Assembly: GCF_000764305.2 (NCBI RefSeq)
Contig: NW_025933058.1
Coordinates: forward strand, 386,121-450,120
DNA length: 64,000 nucleotides
Reading direction: 5' to 3'
DNA from: Hyalella azteca
Taxonomy: Eukaryota; Arthropoda; Malacostraca; Amphipoda; Hyalellidae
Shown here: piece after piece, positions 1-10,560 of the stretch
Numbering within the stretch: the stretch's first letter is position 1
How the letters are laid out: the number at the start of each line of letters is the position of its first letter
The notes under the pieces: model-generated
Database searches by the model: none
What the model was told of the DNA's origin: nothing
The model's input: the letters and a program-made list of their open reading frames with translations, nothing else
Made by a program: the position numbers and the translations under genes

Positions 1-233
1 TGTTCCTTCACAACCTCGGAAATGTTTTCTGGTTCCGCGAGAGTTGTGACTTCATTTCCGTCAACAGACTGTTTCTCTTGATGCACAGTATTTGATGATA
101 TGTCGTTGCCACCTTTTTCTTCCAATTGGTACGTACCAATAACAAAAACGTCTTGGAAAGGTAGTAATGGACAGAACTCAGCACTGTCGGCGTAATATTC
201 GGTCGACCACTGAAGTAACTTTTCAGTCTTCAT
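1..233 (-). CDS. DPH7: DPH7-like diphthamide methylesterase, first coding exon (partial)
   Basis: Reading from an ATG at 233 toward 1 gives 77 open codons that leave the window. The opening residues (MKTEKLLQWSTEYYADSAEF, then CPLLPFQDVFVIGTYQLEE) match the start of the WD-repeat protein DPH7/WDR85, whose N-terminus has the same pattern of a Thr-Glu pair, an Ala-Asp-Ser, a Cys-Pro and a Gly-Thr-Tyr-Gln-Leu strand. In that family the protein demethylates the methylated diphthine intermediate on elongation factor 2. An in-frame TGA lies two codons upstream, so this ATG is the start. A 3' splice site (TTTTCAG at 249-255 on minus) shows the leader is spliced. The WD repeats would lie outside the window. 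Recognition is from memory on about 40 residues. Confidence 0.72.
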   Translation of the reverse strand, partial: MKTEKLLQWSTEYYADSAEFCPLLPFQDVFVIGTYQLEEKGGNDISSNTVHQEKQSVDGNEVTTLAEPENISEVVKE

Positions 234-448
234 GATTCAGAAATATTCCTGAAAAGTAGGATCGTTTCTAAATTAATTAATTCGCATCTTACAAAAATTA
301 GATAAAAAAGGTAATACACTAGCCATAAATAAACAGTCAATTTCTTCCGATGATCGGTCACTTTAATTATATTAATCATCAGTCTAGACAAGTTCCTTGA
401 ATGCCAATGAAGTAGTTGCATCACAGTAGAAATAATAAAACAACTTAC

Positions 449-498
449 AAATGCCAGTCCTCTTGTACGAAGATTTTGACAGCACGACTTCCCGGAAC
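449..498 (-). other. Non-coding leader exon upstream of the DPH7-like start
   Basis: A 50-nt exon candidate bounded by a GACAG acceptor (499-501) and a GTAAGTT donor (443-448). The next acceptor downstream is the one in front of the DPH7-like ATG, so this is probably a 5' UTR exon of that gene. It is also in register with the exon-snoRNA alternation extending up to 5.6 kb. Splice sites are predicted by eye. Confidence 0.45.
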
Positions 499-565
499 CT
501 GTCATTCAGACAAAATAGTTATTAAAACTCAAATAAACGATCTTCCAAAAGTGAATACAAACAAG

Positions 566-633
566 TAGATCAGTGAAGTGGACGATGAGTTATGTCACCA
601 TGGCAGTCAGAGAGAGATAAGGCATCATGTTAA
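566..633 (-). ncRNA. Box C/D snoRNA, family B copy 1
   Basis: On minus: C box ATGATGC (622-628), an internal CTGA as D' (about 607-610) and terminal CTGA as D (570-573). The segment before D, CATCGTCCACTT, is conserved with copies at 913-980 (one base changed) and 5147-5212 and is the likely guide. I could not assign its rRNA target. The C box ends in C instead of A. Confidence 0.6.
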
Positions 634-805
634 TCGATTCAACTAACTTATGCTATATAATTAATAATAATACATACCTAATTAAAAAAATTATGTAAGC
701 TACATTCCGAAAGTAGCGTGAATTTAGCAAAACAGAGAACAAGGGTTTTCACTACTATCAAATCAGGAACTGTTCGAAATACAATTCGTAGCACTTAAAA
801 CTCAC

Positions 806-851
806 TTCATTAAACGAAGAGTAGTGGTTCAGCACATGATCGAAGGGTTTC
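806..851 (-). other. snoRNA host exon candidate
   Basis: A 46-nt segment between TTTTCAG and GTGAGT, lying between family B copies 1 and 2 on minus. It keeps the one-exon, one-snoRNA rhythm of the array. Confidence 0.45.
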
Positions 852-912
852 CTGAAAATAAAAAGTATTGAAATACGCGTCAAAGGTAACAAGCTGAAAA
901 ATTGTACAAAGT

Positions 913-980
913 GGGGTCAGTGAAGTAGACGGTGATTATTGTCAACATGGCAATCAGGTGTAGAGAAAACATCATACATA
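913..980 (-). ncRNA. Box C/D snoRNA, family B copy 2
   Basis: Second copy of the family at 566-633: ATGATGT in the C position, CTGA as D' after TCTACAC, and a final CTGA at 917-920. The guide segment before D reads CACCGTCTACTT, close to the other copies; the 5' half has diverged. Confidence 0.58.
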
Positions 981-1357
981 ATCAAAGATGTGCACGCAAA
1001 AATGATGACAAGCTATACAACTCAATATCCCAAATGCACCGAACCAGAAACCGCTAATTTTATCACTAAATTAAAATATACGGCAAGTAACCATTATAAA
1101 ACAGCTTAGAACATAAGTCGATGTGAATGAACACTAAATCCAGTGGCATATAAAATTGAAGTTGCAGTTAAACCAAGAAAACTTGATCCCCACATAACCT
1201 ATTAAGCTATCGCTCAAGTAATACCAACCTAAATTTTGAAGGCCGAAGCTCGCATTATGAACGTAATTTGTACTTGGTATGAAACGAATCTGAAAAATAA
1301 TTCAATTGGTTAGATATAAGCCCAACTGTCAATAAAAAAACACGCACACACACACAG

Positions 1358-1422
1358 TTCGTCAGTAATACCAAACAGTCATGAAGAAATCAGACTGGGG
1401 CGGTATCAAAATCATCATTTGT
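1358..1422 (-). ncRNA. Box C/D snoRNA, family A copy (28S guide)
   Basis: Minus strand: C box ATGATGA followed by TTTTGATACCGCCCCAGT, terminal CTGA at 1362-1365. TACCGCCCCAG is complementary to the conserved 28S segment CTGGGGCGGTA. The 3' half is more diverged than in the copies at 2.8-4.4 kb. Confidence 0.6.
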
Positions 1423-2469
1423 ACAATTAGTTAAAGTCGTTAAACTCTTTATCATTATAGTTTACTTATGGGAAATTGTTAGTAGAATACCTATGTAACT
1501 TGCATATGGAGACAACTTTGAATTGGGAGAGGGGGAATAAAATCACAATATGAATTTCATGCAATATAGGCATGTTATCGGCACTGATGCTAGAACCTTC
1601 CAACTGTTTCTCATTTGAATAGATATGCAGCGATTTCTCCACTACTAATATTGGAGTCCTTTTCTTCACTACAGTAATCACTCCTAACACATTAGCTACT
1701 TTCAACTAATCCTTAATATTGTCGATGCGGTCACGCCATTTTTGTGGCGAGACAAGACACGCGTATCCCTCTTCCAGACTTGGAAATTATTTCCTCGTTC
1801 AATTCAATTGTTAATCAGTTTCTTTTCACTAAAGTTCAACCATCACTCTTAACCTGCTTTGGAAGCATGACTCAGGGCTGTGATCATTCAAAATAAAGCA
1901 CAAAAATCACCAAATAGGATGTGAACAGATAAAGATAACGAAAGTCCGATCGAAGCTGAATCTTCGAGTGAGCCGTCATGTGACTCATGTCGTCTAGGAA
2001 GCTGGGTCATGTGCATGATGACGCATTAGTTTTTCCTTAACTGAAATTTTTTTGTTAAAAGAGGTCTTTTTTATTAAATTCTGCGTCGCTCAATTATTTT
2101 TTTTTTTTGTTAGCCAAAGCCTTACTAAAGAAGTGTTCTAGTGTTTGAATATTCAGCAGATATTTATAAAGAAGTGTTCTAGTGTGAAAATTCAGCAGAT
2201 AATTCTCAAGGTAACAATGCATCAGAGAAGCAAAAGACTATTACACAATAAACGAAATGAGCTACACATAAATAGAGCTATTCCTCTGATTTATTCCATA
2301 AAATTTTCCATATCGTTTAGCAAATTAGGAAAAATTACGTGCCGCAATACATTAAAAATCAAAGTGCCATTAGAACGACCACAGCGCCACATGCATCGGA
2401 GGCGTTAGAGCAGGTAGAGGCGGGCTTCTGAAAGTTATCCTTACATTAACTTACTTCTACGGATAACCA

Positions 2470-2545
2470 AACATAGGAACCAATAAGCAATACGAATTCA
2501 TCAGGATGAAGAGAGTCTGAGACGATATCAAAACCATTATACATA
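2470..2545 (-). pseudogene. Degenerate family A snoRNA copy
   Basis: Resembles family A (the ATCAGGATGAA stretch and the ATATCAAAAC stretch on plus are in register), but the rRNA guide is mutated to GAGACGATAT and the C box is gone. Probably a dead copy. Confidence 0.45.
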
Positions 2546-2781
2546 GCATTTGTTATTCATTGTTGAATCTATACCGTGTATTTCATGAAGTAATAATAAT
2601 AAACATTGGATATTCAATGTTATCAACCACCAAATAATCTACCACGAATGTTCTTGCTGGACTCACCACAACAGCTGTGTTGAGAGAAGCCGATTCTTCT
2701 ACTCGCAAGGAAAACGTTTATCTGCAATTGTAGTAACAATTAATACAATTCATTGCAGTCATTATGATTGGGGAAACTCAA

Positions 2782-2845
2782 CAAGTCAGCGAAACCAATC
2801 ATTCAGGATGAATAAGTCTGGGGCGGTATAAAATTCATCATGATT
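2782..2845 (-). ncRNA. Box C/D snoRNA, family A copy (28S guide)
   Basis: C box ATGATGA (2835-2841 on minus), guide TACCGCCCCAG, internal CCTGAATGATTGG that can supply D'/C', and final CTGA (2786-2789). It sits between exon candidates 2910-2965 and 2667-2721. Confidence 0.68.
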
Positions 2846-3027
2846 TAATTTATATTTAGTACTTCATAAACGACTGAAGGTAATAAACAAATTATCCTGT
2901 AACACTCACCACCATAACAGTCGTATGAAGTCGGCGATTGATCCACCAATGAAATCGATCCGCGTCTGAAATTATTGAATCGCGTTAATAAGGCGCGTCT
3001 TTAATATTATAATTTGACTAGGAGACC

Positions 3028-3094
3028 AACATTCAGTGAAAACCAATCATTCAGGATGAAGTAAGTCTGGGGCGGTATCAAAATCATCAGGGAA
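3028..3094 (-). ncRNA. Box C/D snoRNA, family A copy (28S guide)
   Basis: C box TGATGA (3084-3089), guide TACCGCCCCAG, internal CCTGAATGATTGG, final CTGA (3033-3036). Nearly identical over its full length to 4376-4441, together with the flanking exon: the two are products of a local duplication. Confidence 0.7.
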
Positions 3095-3342
3095 ATGAAC
3101 TCTTTTATCAGGATTTACCGCACTCACGGTACTGTTGTTAAATGAAATAATAAACACTGTGGAGCTTGAGATTCAACAGTATAGCGGCTACAGGTATTAA
3201 GCGTGAATTTTATGGTGCACTCACCAACACAAGAGCCGTGTAGAGAGGGAGAGAAGTCAACACTTTCACCAATCTTCATCTGGAATACAAGTCACACATA
3301 AATAAAGCATTTCAAATTTCCTACCATTTGAAAAATTCACCA

Positions 3343-3407
3343 ACAGTCAGTAAAACCAATCATTCATGATGAAATAAGTCTGGGGCGGTATCAAAATCAT
3401 CATTGTA
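3343..3407 (-). ncRNA. Box C/D snoRNA, family A copy (28S guide)
   Basis: C box TGATGA (3397-3402), guide TACCGCCCCAG, final CTGA (3347-3350). The internal D' reads ATGA instead of CTGA. Intronic, upstream of exon 3225-3279. Confidence 0.65.
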
Positions 3408-4077
3408 ACTAGGTATATCATTATACAGGTAAAGTCAAATAATGAAGAGAAAAACAGCAATCCAAATTTCTTCAGAGGTAAATCTGTGACGGATTAACAA
3501 CTTTACTGGTTATTAGAAAGCTGCTTTATCGAGGATATCGAGGGAAACTCTAGGAAAACGTAATAAGGAATTGGATTGATGCAGAATGTATTCACTGATG
3601 ACGGATCAGAATCGTATCAGTTGGGGCAATTATGGTATTCTGGCTTGTGATTAAGGACCACAACTCTTGAACTCTGTCATACAGTTCAAATATACCTGGG
3701 ATAAGTGTGAATTTCAATAATTTTTTAGCAATCTTGACCCTCAGTAATGGCTCCCAAGGAAGCTTCTTTACAAAAAGCGCGAAGCAATAGATTCACTAGT
3801 CAAAATTTTTAGACCAAATACTCAAGACTCTTCGCGAGAATTTGTGTTACGCACATCGGCTTGCAATACCAGCTCAATACCAAGAGATTTTCAAGATGCA
3901 GTGTCAATAATAGGGCTATATACCTTAAAAGCTTTAGCAGCACTCTTCAGCGTAACGGAGGTTGTCAGTCTGCACTCCCTCAGTGAGAAGTGAACACTCC
4001 TTCCACTAACGGAAATAAAGAAGTTACGCGTTAATAAATCGATTCCAATACATACCAATAATTTCTCGAAAGTGACA

Positions 4078-4142
4078 TAAATCAGTTGAACCAATCATTC
4101 AAGGTGAAGTAAGTCTGGGGCGGTATCAAAATCATCATAGTT
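4078..4142 (-). ncRNA. Box C/D snoRNA, family A copy (28S guide)
   Basis: C box ATGATGA with the TTTTGATACCGCCCCAG core, final CTGA at 4082-4085. The internal CTGA has become TTGA. Confidence 0.65.
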
Positions 4143-4375
4143 ATATTTTAAATTTAGAATACAAAGTTACCTTAGTAGACTAATATAATGATATTTAATT
4201 GCAAAATATTCTTGTATACATCCACAGTTATTACACTAATTTTCCTGTAGCACTCACCACCATAACAGCTCTGTAAAGTCGGCGATTGATCCACCAATGA
4301 AAGAGATCCCCGTCTGAAATTATCGAATCGCGTTAATAAGGCGCATCTTTAATATTATAATTTGTGTAGGTGAAC

Positions 4376-4441
4376 AACATTCAGTGAAACCAATCATTCA
4401 GGATGAAGTATGTCTGGGGCGGTATCAAAATCATCAGAGTC
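4376..4441 (-). ncRNA. Box C/D snoRNA, family A copy (28S guide)
   Basis: C box TGATGA (4431-4436), guide TACCGCCCCAG, internal CCTGAATGATTGG and final CTGA (4381-4384). The guide matches the element of vertebrate U31 that targets the same 28S site; Drosophila has several intronic guides for the equivalent site (the G2703 group, by recall). Confidence 0.7.
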
Positions 4442-5146
4442 AAATTTTACATGAACAATACCAAGTTGTGCGCGTCGCGTAGCAGCCTAATAAAATGGTA
4501 CCAACTTAACGATATTCAGAATTCAATTTCGTAACGACTTCAGATATTCAACACTAGAGTTACTAGGGCGTCCATCGTGATAACTGCAGGATGAAGAAAA
4601 ATTTTTAATAGATCCACTAATCAGAAAAATCTGTGTCTCCAGTTCTAGTTATAGATCAATTTAAGGAGTTGAAATAACTATTCTAGATCGCACCAACCAA
4701 TAATTATATTATCTGAGAAATAAACCACACATGAAAAATTTATTCAAGAATAAAGAATCTTCTTAGTTTTTCCCAGAATAAAGAATCGGAAATAAATCTA
4801 CCTGCTATCTAAACATATTTCTTTATTATAAGAATAAAAAAATAAATTGCTCTATTCACTCACGGTGAAAAAACGCGAGTCATCACTCAAAATATGCATC
4901 ACAATAAGCTTATAATTTTTTCCCTAGCAAAAAAATTATAACGAAAATATTAATTATGATCCGAAATGAAACGTAAATAGACAATGGTTGTGGTCCGTGA
5001 TTGTAAGAAACAAATTTCACCAACCTTGACGTGTTCAGAACTCGTGGGTGATCGACTGGTATCGTTTCGTGGCAGACTTCAACTGGAACAGACAATAAGT
5101 TGTCAATGCACAGTTTAGGGAAGAAGAAGATGTACTGCCGAGAAGA

Positions 5147-5212
5147 AGCATCAGTATAGTGGACGATGAGCTATGTCAACATGGCGATCAGTTTCAGAGA
5201 GCATCATGATAT
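5147..5212 (-). ncRNA. Box C/D snoRNA, family B copy 3
   Basis: ATGATGC C box (5201-5207), CTGA D' within TCTCTGAAACTGATC, conserved CATCGTCCACT before the final CTGA (5151-5154). Lies between exons 5360-5426 and 5025-5082. Confidence 0.6.
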
Positions 5213-6087
5213 GAAATTATTGGGTATATTTTGCATGGATAAGTGATAATAAAAAATGAATCAAGGTATCTTCGATATATTTATTGACAATAATGTGGCC
5301 CAAATTTCGTATTTCTTCGAGTATTGCATATAAGCAAATAACTTGAGAGTTACACATACCTCGACATATTTTCAGCTGTCAGAAGAACTTGTAGATTCAG
5401 GAGCATTGCTCCATCCCTTATACGAGCTGAAAAAAAAAATACGAAGACAAGTAACACCACATTTTAACCCAAAAATGGTTAATGTACCCTTAGGTCAATG
5501 ATCAAATTTTTGTATGACACAGCATATGTGTAAACTTTACACTCACCTGTCTTGACATAAGGAACTGCAGCATGTGGCACTCCGACGTAGGCGTTCTCAA
5601 CCAGGACAGTAAAATTTCAATTTATCTCAAATCCTTTTGCACGTACCAGTTTACTAAAGTTTATTAGCAAAGTAACATTCATTCACGAGAATTCCCATTG
5701 ATGTGGCAATCTGAGAAACATTCTCCAAGTATTGTCGTGATAGAACACAACAAGCCTTCTAACATCAGTTGTAAGTTGCAATAGAATTCTATCGACAAAG
5801 AAGAAAATGATTTGACTTCTCAATAAAGTTGAAAATTTTCCATGTTATAAAATCCTAATATTGATTCAAATTGGATGATATAAGCTCAGAGCTAAATATA
5901 TTTACCAGCACCTCACAAGTCAACAGAACAATATCAACAGATTTTCCTACACCATAAAAAGCAGTAAATTATGTTGGAACAAATTATATCTCACGACACA
6001 CCGACCTCTGAATATTCACTCAACACGCAAAAATTCACCATAATACGGAAGGATAAAAAAATACAAGAACATGATCAGAGAGGAGAT

Positions 6088-6244
6088 TTATTCATCGCCA
6101 TCTTCCTCTTCTTCATCATCATCATTGTTGATGTTGAAATATCTGAGCTCATAAGTGTCCTTGTTTGCAGAAGGAGCAACCACGCGCAGCCAATCCCGCA
6201 GGTTATTCTTTTTCAAGTACTTCTTGGTTAGGTACTTTAGGTAC
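6088..6244 (-). CDS. RpL22: RpL22 terminal exon
   Basis: A 157-nt exon after GTGCAG, encoding [12 protein letters not shown], the RDWLRVV helix and the acidic C-terminus, ending with TAA at 6088-6090. Confidence 0.93.
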
Positions 6245-8701
6245 CTGCACATGCGAGGGATTTTTCATCGTAAACTCGGCCTTGAAACCATGCAAACTAA
6301 TATCAATTCTTATATTCATCAAACCTATTTTGATCATCATACGAGTTTAATAGCGACCCAAGTGCAGCAGACAAGTATTTTGGTCGTCATCCAAACCTAG
6401 AGATGTACGTATTGATAAATTTACCTTGCAAATTGGAACCAAAATCAGCTTCATTCACCCATCATACAGTAAACACTAATCACACTCAAGATAAATATCA
6501 TTCTTTTATTTTAATTTCCTTGATAAAATAATGTTAATGATTATGATCAAAAACTAGTCGATTTGACATGATCGCAGGCTTTTATACTAAACAGTTTCTA
6601 TATATTAGCAAGTGCTTTTTCAATACATACAGGATAACTACTTCAAGAATATCATAAATTTTGAAATTTAGAATCAGAACCTTTGAATTCATATTAACCA
6701 AAAAAAAAGGACGATTCAAGCAAATAATTTTAGCTATATTTAACATTGCACTTCATAATTCTTCCAGCACAATTAGAGAGGCCCAATAAACTTACTTCTT
6801 AGAATAATGGTAGTCAACAGCCGTGATTGTTATTTTTGTCTTGCCAGCCTCAATGGACACTGTCTTGCCCAGGTTATTCAGTCTGTGATGCACCTTGAAC
6901 TTCTGGGTCAGGAAAGGCTCCTAGAATGGAAATAGACATTTCAATCTCAAAGAAGATGTCATCAATAATATGTCAAATAATAATACTTAGGATCAGCAAA
7001 CGTGCACCAAAAATTGCATCCAATATTTATTTGCAATAATTAGATCTCCCAGTTTTTACTTTAGATGTGAGTAATAAACAGAAATGCAATGGTAACTCTC
7101 GAGTGTTTATCTCTCATGTGGGGCCAGAAATATGATGCATAAAAATACTCAAAAACACTACATCTCTTGCCGGTATTACTCACAAAATCAGTGATGGTCA
7201 TGATGCCATCTTCTACAGGCTGTTTGCAGTCAATGTAGTACTTGACAATTTTCTTCTTCTTCTTAGGGACTTTGAGTTTGCTATCTTTGTCCTTCTTGGA
7301 AGTCTTCAAACCAGCAGCAACACCTGGCTTGGCCGCTGTGGTCTTGGGAACAGGCTTCTTAGCAATTCCTTTGGCAGGAGCATTCTCCTTCTTAGCCACA
7401 CTGACAGCCTTAGCAGGCTTCTCTGCAGCCTTTTCTGTCTTGGCAACTTTCTTGGCAGGTTTTTCTTCACCGGATGTTGGTCTCTTCTGAGCACCTGCCT
7501 TGCCTTCCTTAGCAGGAGCTTTCTCACTCTTTGCAGGCTTCTCAGCCTTCTTGTCACCAGCCGGCTTCTCTGCCTTCTTGGCAGCAGGCTTCTCAGTCTT
7601 CTTGTCACCTGCAGGCTTCTCAGCCTTCTTGGCAGCAGGCTTCTCAGTCTTCTTGTCACCTGCAGGCTTCTCAGCCTTCTTGGCAACAGGCTTCTCAGTC
7701 TTCTTGGCAGCAGCTGGCTTATCAACCTTTTCAGCTGACTTATCACCTTTCTTGGCAGTGGGTTTGTCAGCCTTTTTGTCAGCAGAGGGCTTTTCAGCTT
7801 TCTTTGCAGACTTCTCAGCAGGCTTTTCAGCCTTCACTTCGGCTGGCTTACTCTTCTTTTCGATTTTGGCTTCCTTAACAGGAGCAGCTTTAGCAGAGGC
7901 AGGCTTGGCATCCTTGGTAGCTGCCTTACCTGCAGGCTTGGCATCCTTGGCTGTAGGCTTGGCATCCTTAGCTGCAGACTTGGCAGCAGGCTTGGCATCC
8001 TTGGCAGCAGGCTTGGCATCCTTAGCAGCAGGCTTGGCATCCTTAGCTGCAGGCTTGGCATTCTTAGCATCTTTTGCTGCAGGCTTGCCATCCTTAGCCG
8101 CAGGCTTGGCATCCTTAGCTGCGGGCTTGGCATCCTTAGCTGCAGGCTTGGCATTCTTGGTATCCTTGGCTGCAGGTTTGGCATCCTTGGCTGCAGGTTT
8201 GGCATCCTTGGCTGCAGGCTTGCCATCCTTAGCAGCAGGCTTGGCATCCTTAGCAGCAGGCTTGGCATCCTTGGCTGCAGGCTTGGCATCCTTGGCTGCA
8301 GGCTTGGCATCCTTTGCTGCAGGCTTGGCATCTTTGGCTGCAGGCTTGGCATCCTTGGCTGCAGGCTTGGCATCCTTAGCAGCAGGCTTGGCATCCTTGG
8401 CTGCAGGCTTGGCATCTTTGGCCGCAGGCTTGGTATCCTTGGGCGTGGGCTTGTTATCCTTGGCCGCAGGCTTGTTATCTTTTGCTGCAGGCTTGGCATC
8501 CTTGGCTACAGCAGGCTTGGCATCCTTAGCAGCAGCAGGCTTGGCCTCCTTGGCAGCAGCGGGCTTGGGGTCCTTGGCAGCAGCAGGCTTGGCATCCTTG
8601 GCTGCTGGCTTTGCATCTTTTGCTGCAGGTTTTTTAGGAGCTGCCTTGGTTTTGTCTCCAGCCTTGGCAGCTGGTTTGCCTGAGGCAGACTTGGTCTCAC
8701 C
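6088..8701 (-). CDS. RpL22: 60S ribosomal protein L22 (eL22) with giant N-terminal extension, gene minus first exon
   Basis: Three exons (8701-7184, 6920-6796, 6244-6088) splice to 599 residues after an unseen first exon. The last about 120 are a canonical eL22 core: a Lys cluster, [12 protein letters not shown], then [44 protein letters not shown], and an acidic tail ([11 protein letters not shown]). eL22 is an RNA-binding protein of the large subunit. The preceding about 475 residues are Lys/Ala/Pro-rich: roughly three dozen AKDAKPA heptads, then KKAEKP-type repeats. Drosophila RpL22 has a shorter histone-H1-like extension of this kind. Introns are phase 0 after the DF of the core and phase 2 inside SKK. 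The exon at 8701 begins phase 0 after TTCCTTCAG, so the start codon lies upstream; I did not find it. An AATAAA overlaps the stop codon. Confidence 0.93.
6796..6920 (-). CDS. RpL22: RpL22 exon: central core
   Basis: A 125-nt exon between TTCTAG and GTAAGT, encoding the beta-rich middle of eL22 from [10 protein letters not shown] to SKK. The paralogue exon at 38940-39064 has the same length and phase. Confidence 0.93.
7184..8701 (-). CDS. RpL22: RpL22 exon: repeat extension plus start of core
   Basis: A 1,518-nt exon, open throughout, from acceptor TTCCTTCAG to donor GTGAGT at 7178-7183. It encodes [15 protein letters not shown], the AKDAKPA heptads (about 7,900-8,620) and the EKPA(G/A)(D/K)KK repeats (about 7,540-7,850). 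DNA repeats here are in-frame multiples of 21 nt. The last 25 codons are conserved eL22. Confidence 0.93.
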
Positions 8702-10379
8702 CTGAAGGAAAAAAAGGTCATAGAATTCAGTTTCACATTACCAACAGAAATAATACATGAATAGTGTCCTAGACCATAAACTTCCGTTGAAGTGTCAAAA
8801 ATTTATGTATTTTTAGGAGCCTTCCAACACACAAATTTCTTGTGACACATAGATCACAGCTTATGCTTTTCCTGAACTGAAGTACTACAAGAATTTCCCA
8901 AGGTACTAATTTTTCTCCATATTTATATCATTTTCACATAATTTCATAACACAGTTCAGTTGTTGCACATCACTATGGTGAATTTATTTTATCCAATGAT
9001 GCATGACATCTTGGAGCTTCAAATTGCTAAAAGTGAGTTGAAATGTTACAACGCTTCATCATTAACAAATGACTATGAAAGCTTATGCCAAGCTTACAAA
9101 GTTTAAATGAGTGGTTAATATATTGAAGCACAGTTGACATAACTGACATAAATCTTGTAATATGTATTATAACCCAGTCAAACTTTGAAGAAATATCACC
9201 AAAACTGAGTTAAAATTCAGGCAAAAGCAATAATAGATGACCCTCTCCCTCAAACCATCCATGCCTGTGATTTTCAGATTATTTTCATTTCAACATTTCT
9301 AACTTGAATTTTTAACAGCAACCAAATAAAGTAAGTTACGCAGGCAGTTTTTTGCCCAAAAAATTGCCCATCATATTAGACTAGTCTGAAGCCAGTCAGC
9401 AAAGTGTGACACAACAGAGGTCAAGGATAACAAAATTTCTTCACTTCATATAAGATATTAAGGTGCTATTATTGCAGATGACAATCGCCAATAAAACTTA
9501 TTCTTAAATTGTAATTTACGTCATTTCTCCTAATTTATGAATAATATGGAAAAAAACAAATATTCTATGTGCACTCTAATGTAACAATTCTAACACACTG
9601 CACATTGTAATAATTGATACAAAAAGATTGGTTCAAAACACTACAAACAATAACTATATCAGGACTCTAATCAATTAACTTTGATTGGACCTGCAATTTT
9701 CGACAGGCACCAAATCAACATCAAGATGAGTAATACTAGATGCTCCTGCTGCAAAACCTTTCAGAAAAATAAAGGGCCTGTATGAAGTGTAGTTTCAGGC
9801 CACATTAATACATTACTTAACTGATCAAAATTACAGTTGTAAATCAAAGCAATGATGTTAGGATTTTGTGTTATTTCACTTCCTTAATCACAGTACATGG
9901 TTGAGAAAGCAGTTCATCAAGTGGTACAAGTTCATACGTAGTTGCTAAATGACTTACCTAATTATTCTAGATCACAATAGCTAAAATATTATCGATCCAA
10001 CACCATAGATCTCAGTTGAAGAGTATCTTGACAGACAAGACGTAATATTTGCAGTTATACTTTTACAGAGGTCATTAGAAACGTAATTTTGTCCATTTCC
10101 ACCAGAGAAATTGAGAAAGGGTCTAATAAGTGTGTAAATTGTCCACGAGCATTTTTGTCTCAATCACAATTAGGCTTCCAACAATTCAACAGTTTAGAAT
10201 TCTTATGGCCATGCCATAAACCTTCTGCAAAATCAGGCAGAAACCACCCATGAAGGAGACAAAAATGCCTGTGCTATGAGTTGATTTCATAAATTTTCAA
10301 AGCTTGTAAATAATTCTTTTTTCATAAAAAAAATGAAAATGCGTTTCTGTTAACGGCTTTTTAAAATTGCCTGTAATTC

Positions 10380-10560
10380 AAGTTTTGATTCATTTTTTAA
10401 TGCATTTTCTCATTTATGGAAAAATAGGCACTATTACGCTTGTCATGTCTGTCCATCCATCCATCTGTCAGTACATGACTTTATGTAATAACATTCATTA
10501 TTTGTTTTGTTGACAAGAAAATGTGCTCTCACTCATTGCAGTGAGTACAGAGTTTTAATT
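10380..10560. repeat. Dispersed repeat, copy 1
   Basis: Shares CTCATTTATGGAAAAA, a GTCTGTCCATCC-type tract, a GA(C/A)GAGAAAATG(C/T)GCTCTC stretch and CAGTGAGTAC in the same order as 15176-15370. Non-coding, with an internal short-unit tract; no terminal repeats recognised. Confidence 0.6.

Larger units (their letters stand above)
566..5620 (-). ncRNA. UHG-type snoRNA host gene (exon-intron array with box C/D snoRNAs)
   Basis: On the minus strand short exons with good splice sites alternate with single snoRNAs. Exon candidates: 5547-about 5620 (donor GTGAGT), 5360-5426, 5025-5082, 4258-4313, 3924-3969, 3225-3279, 2910-2965, 2667-2721, 1229-1289, 806-851. Most are 46-67 nt and start after TTCAG/GCAG; six end at GTGAGT. 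Exons 4258-4313 and 2910-2965 are near-identical 56-nt copies inside a duplicated unit of about 200 bp (2890-3090 and 4235-4437). No frame runs through consecutive exons, so the spliced RNA looks non-coding, as in vertebrate UHG and Drosophila dUhg genes whose introns release snoRNAs. Intervals 1430-2460, 3410-3920 and 4450-5020 hold no exon I trust. The host may end before DPH7 or be part of its leader. Confidence 0.68.

Noticed and set aside
5360..5620. Coding-looking segments (VENAYVGVPHAAVPYVKT; RIRDGAMLLNLQVLLTAENM) in host exons
   Set aside because: Joining the predicted exons brings an in-frame stop at the next junction, so a protein across them is not supported.
7500..8705. Long open frame on the plus strand (about 400 codons) and several shifted frames across the RpL22 repeats
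   Set aside because: Antisense and frame shadows of the 21-nt repeat; the minus frame joins precisely to conserved L22 exons.
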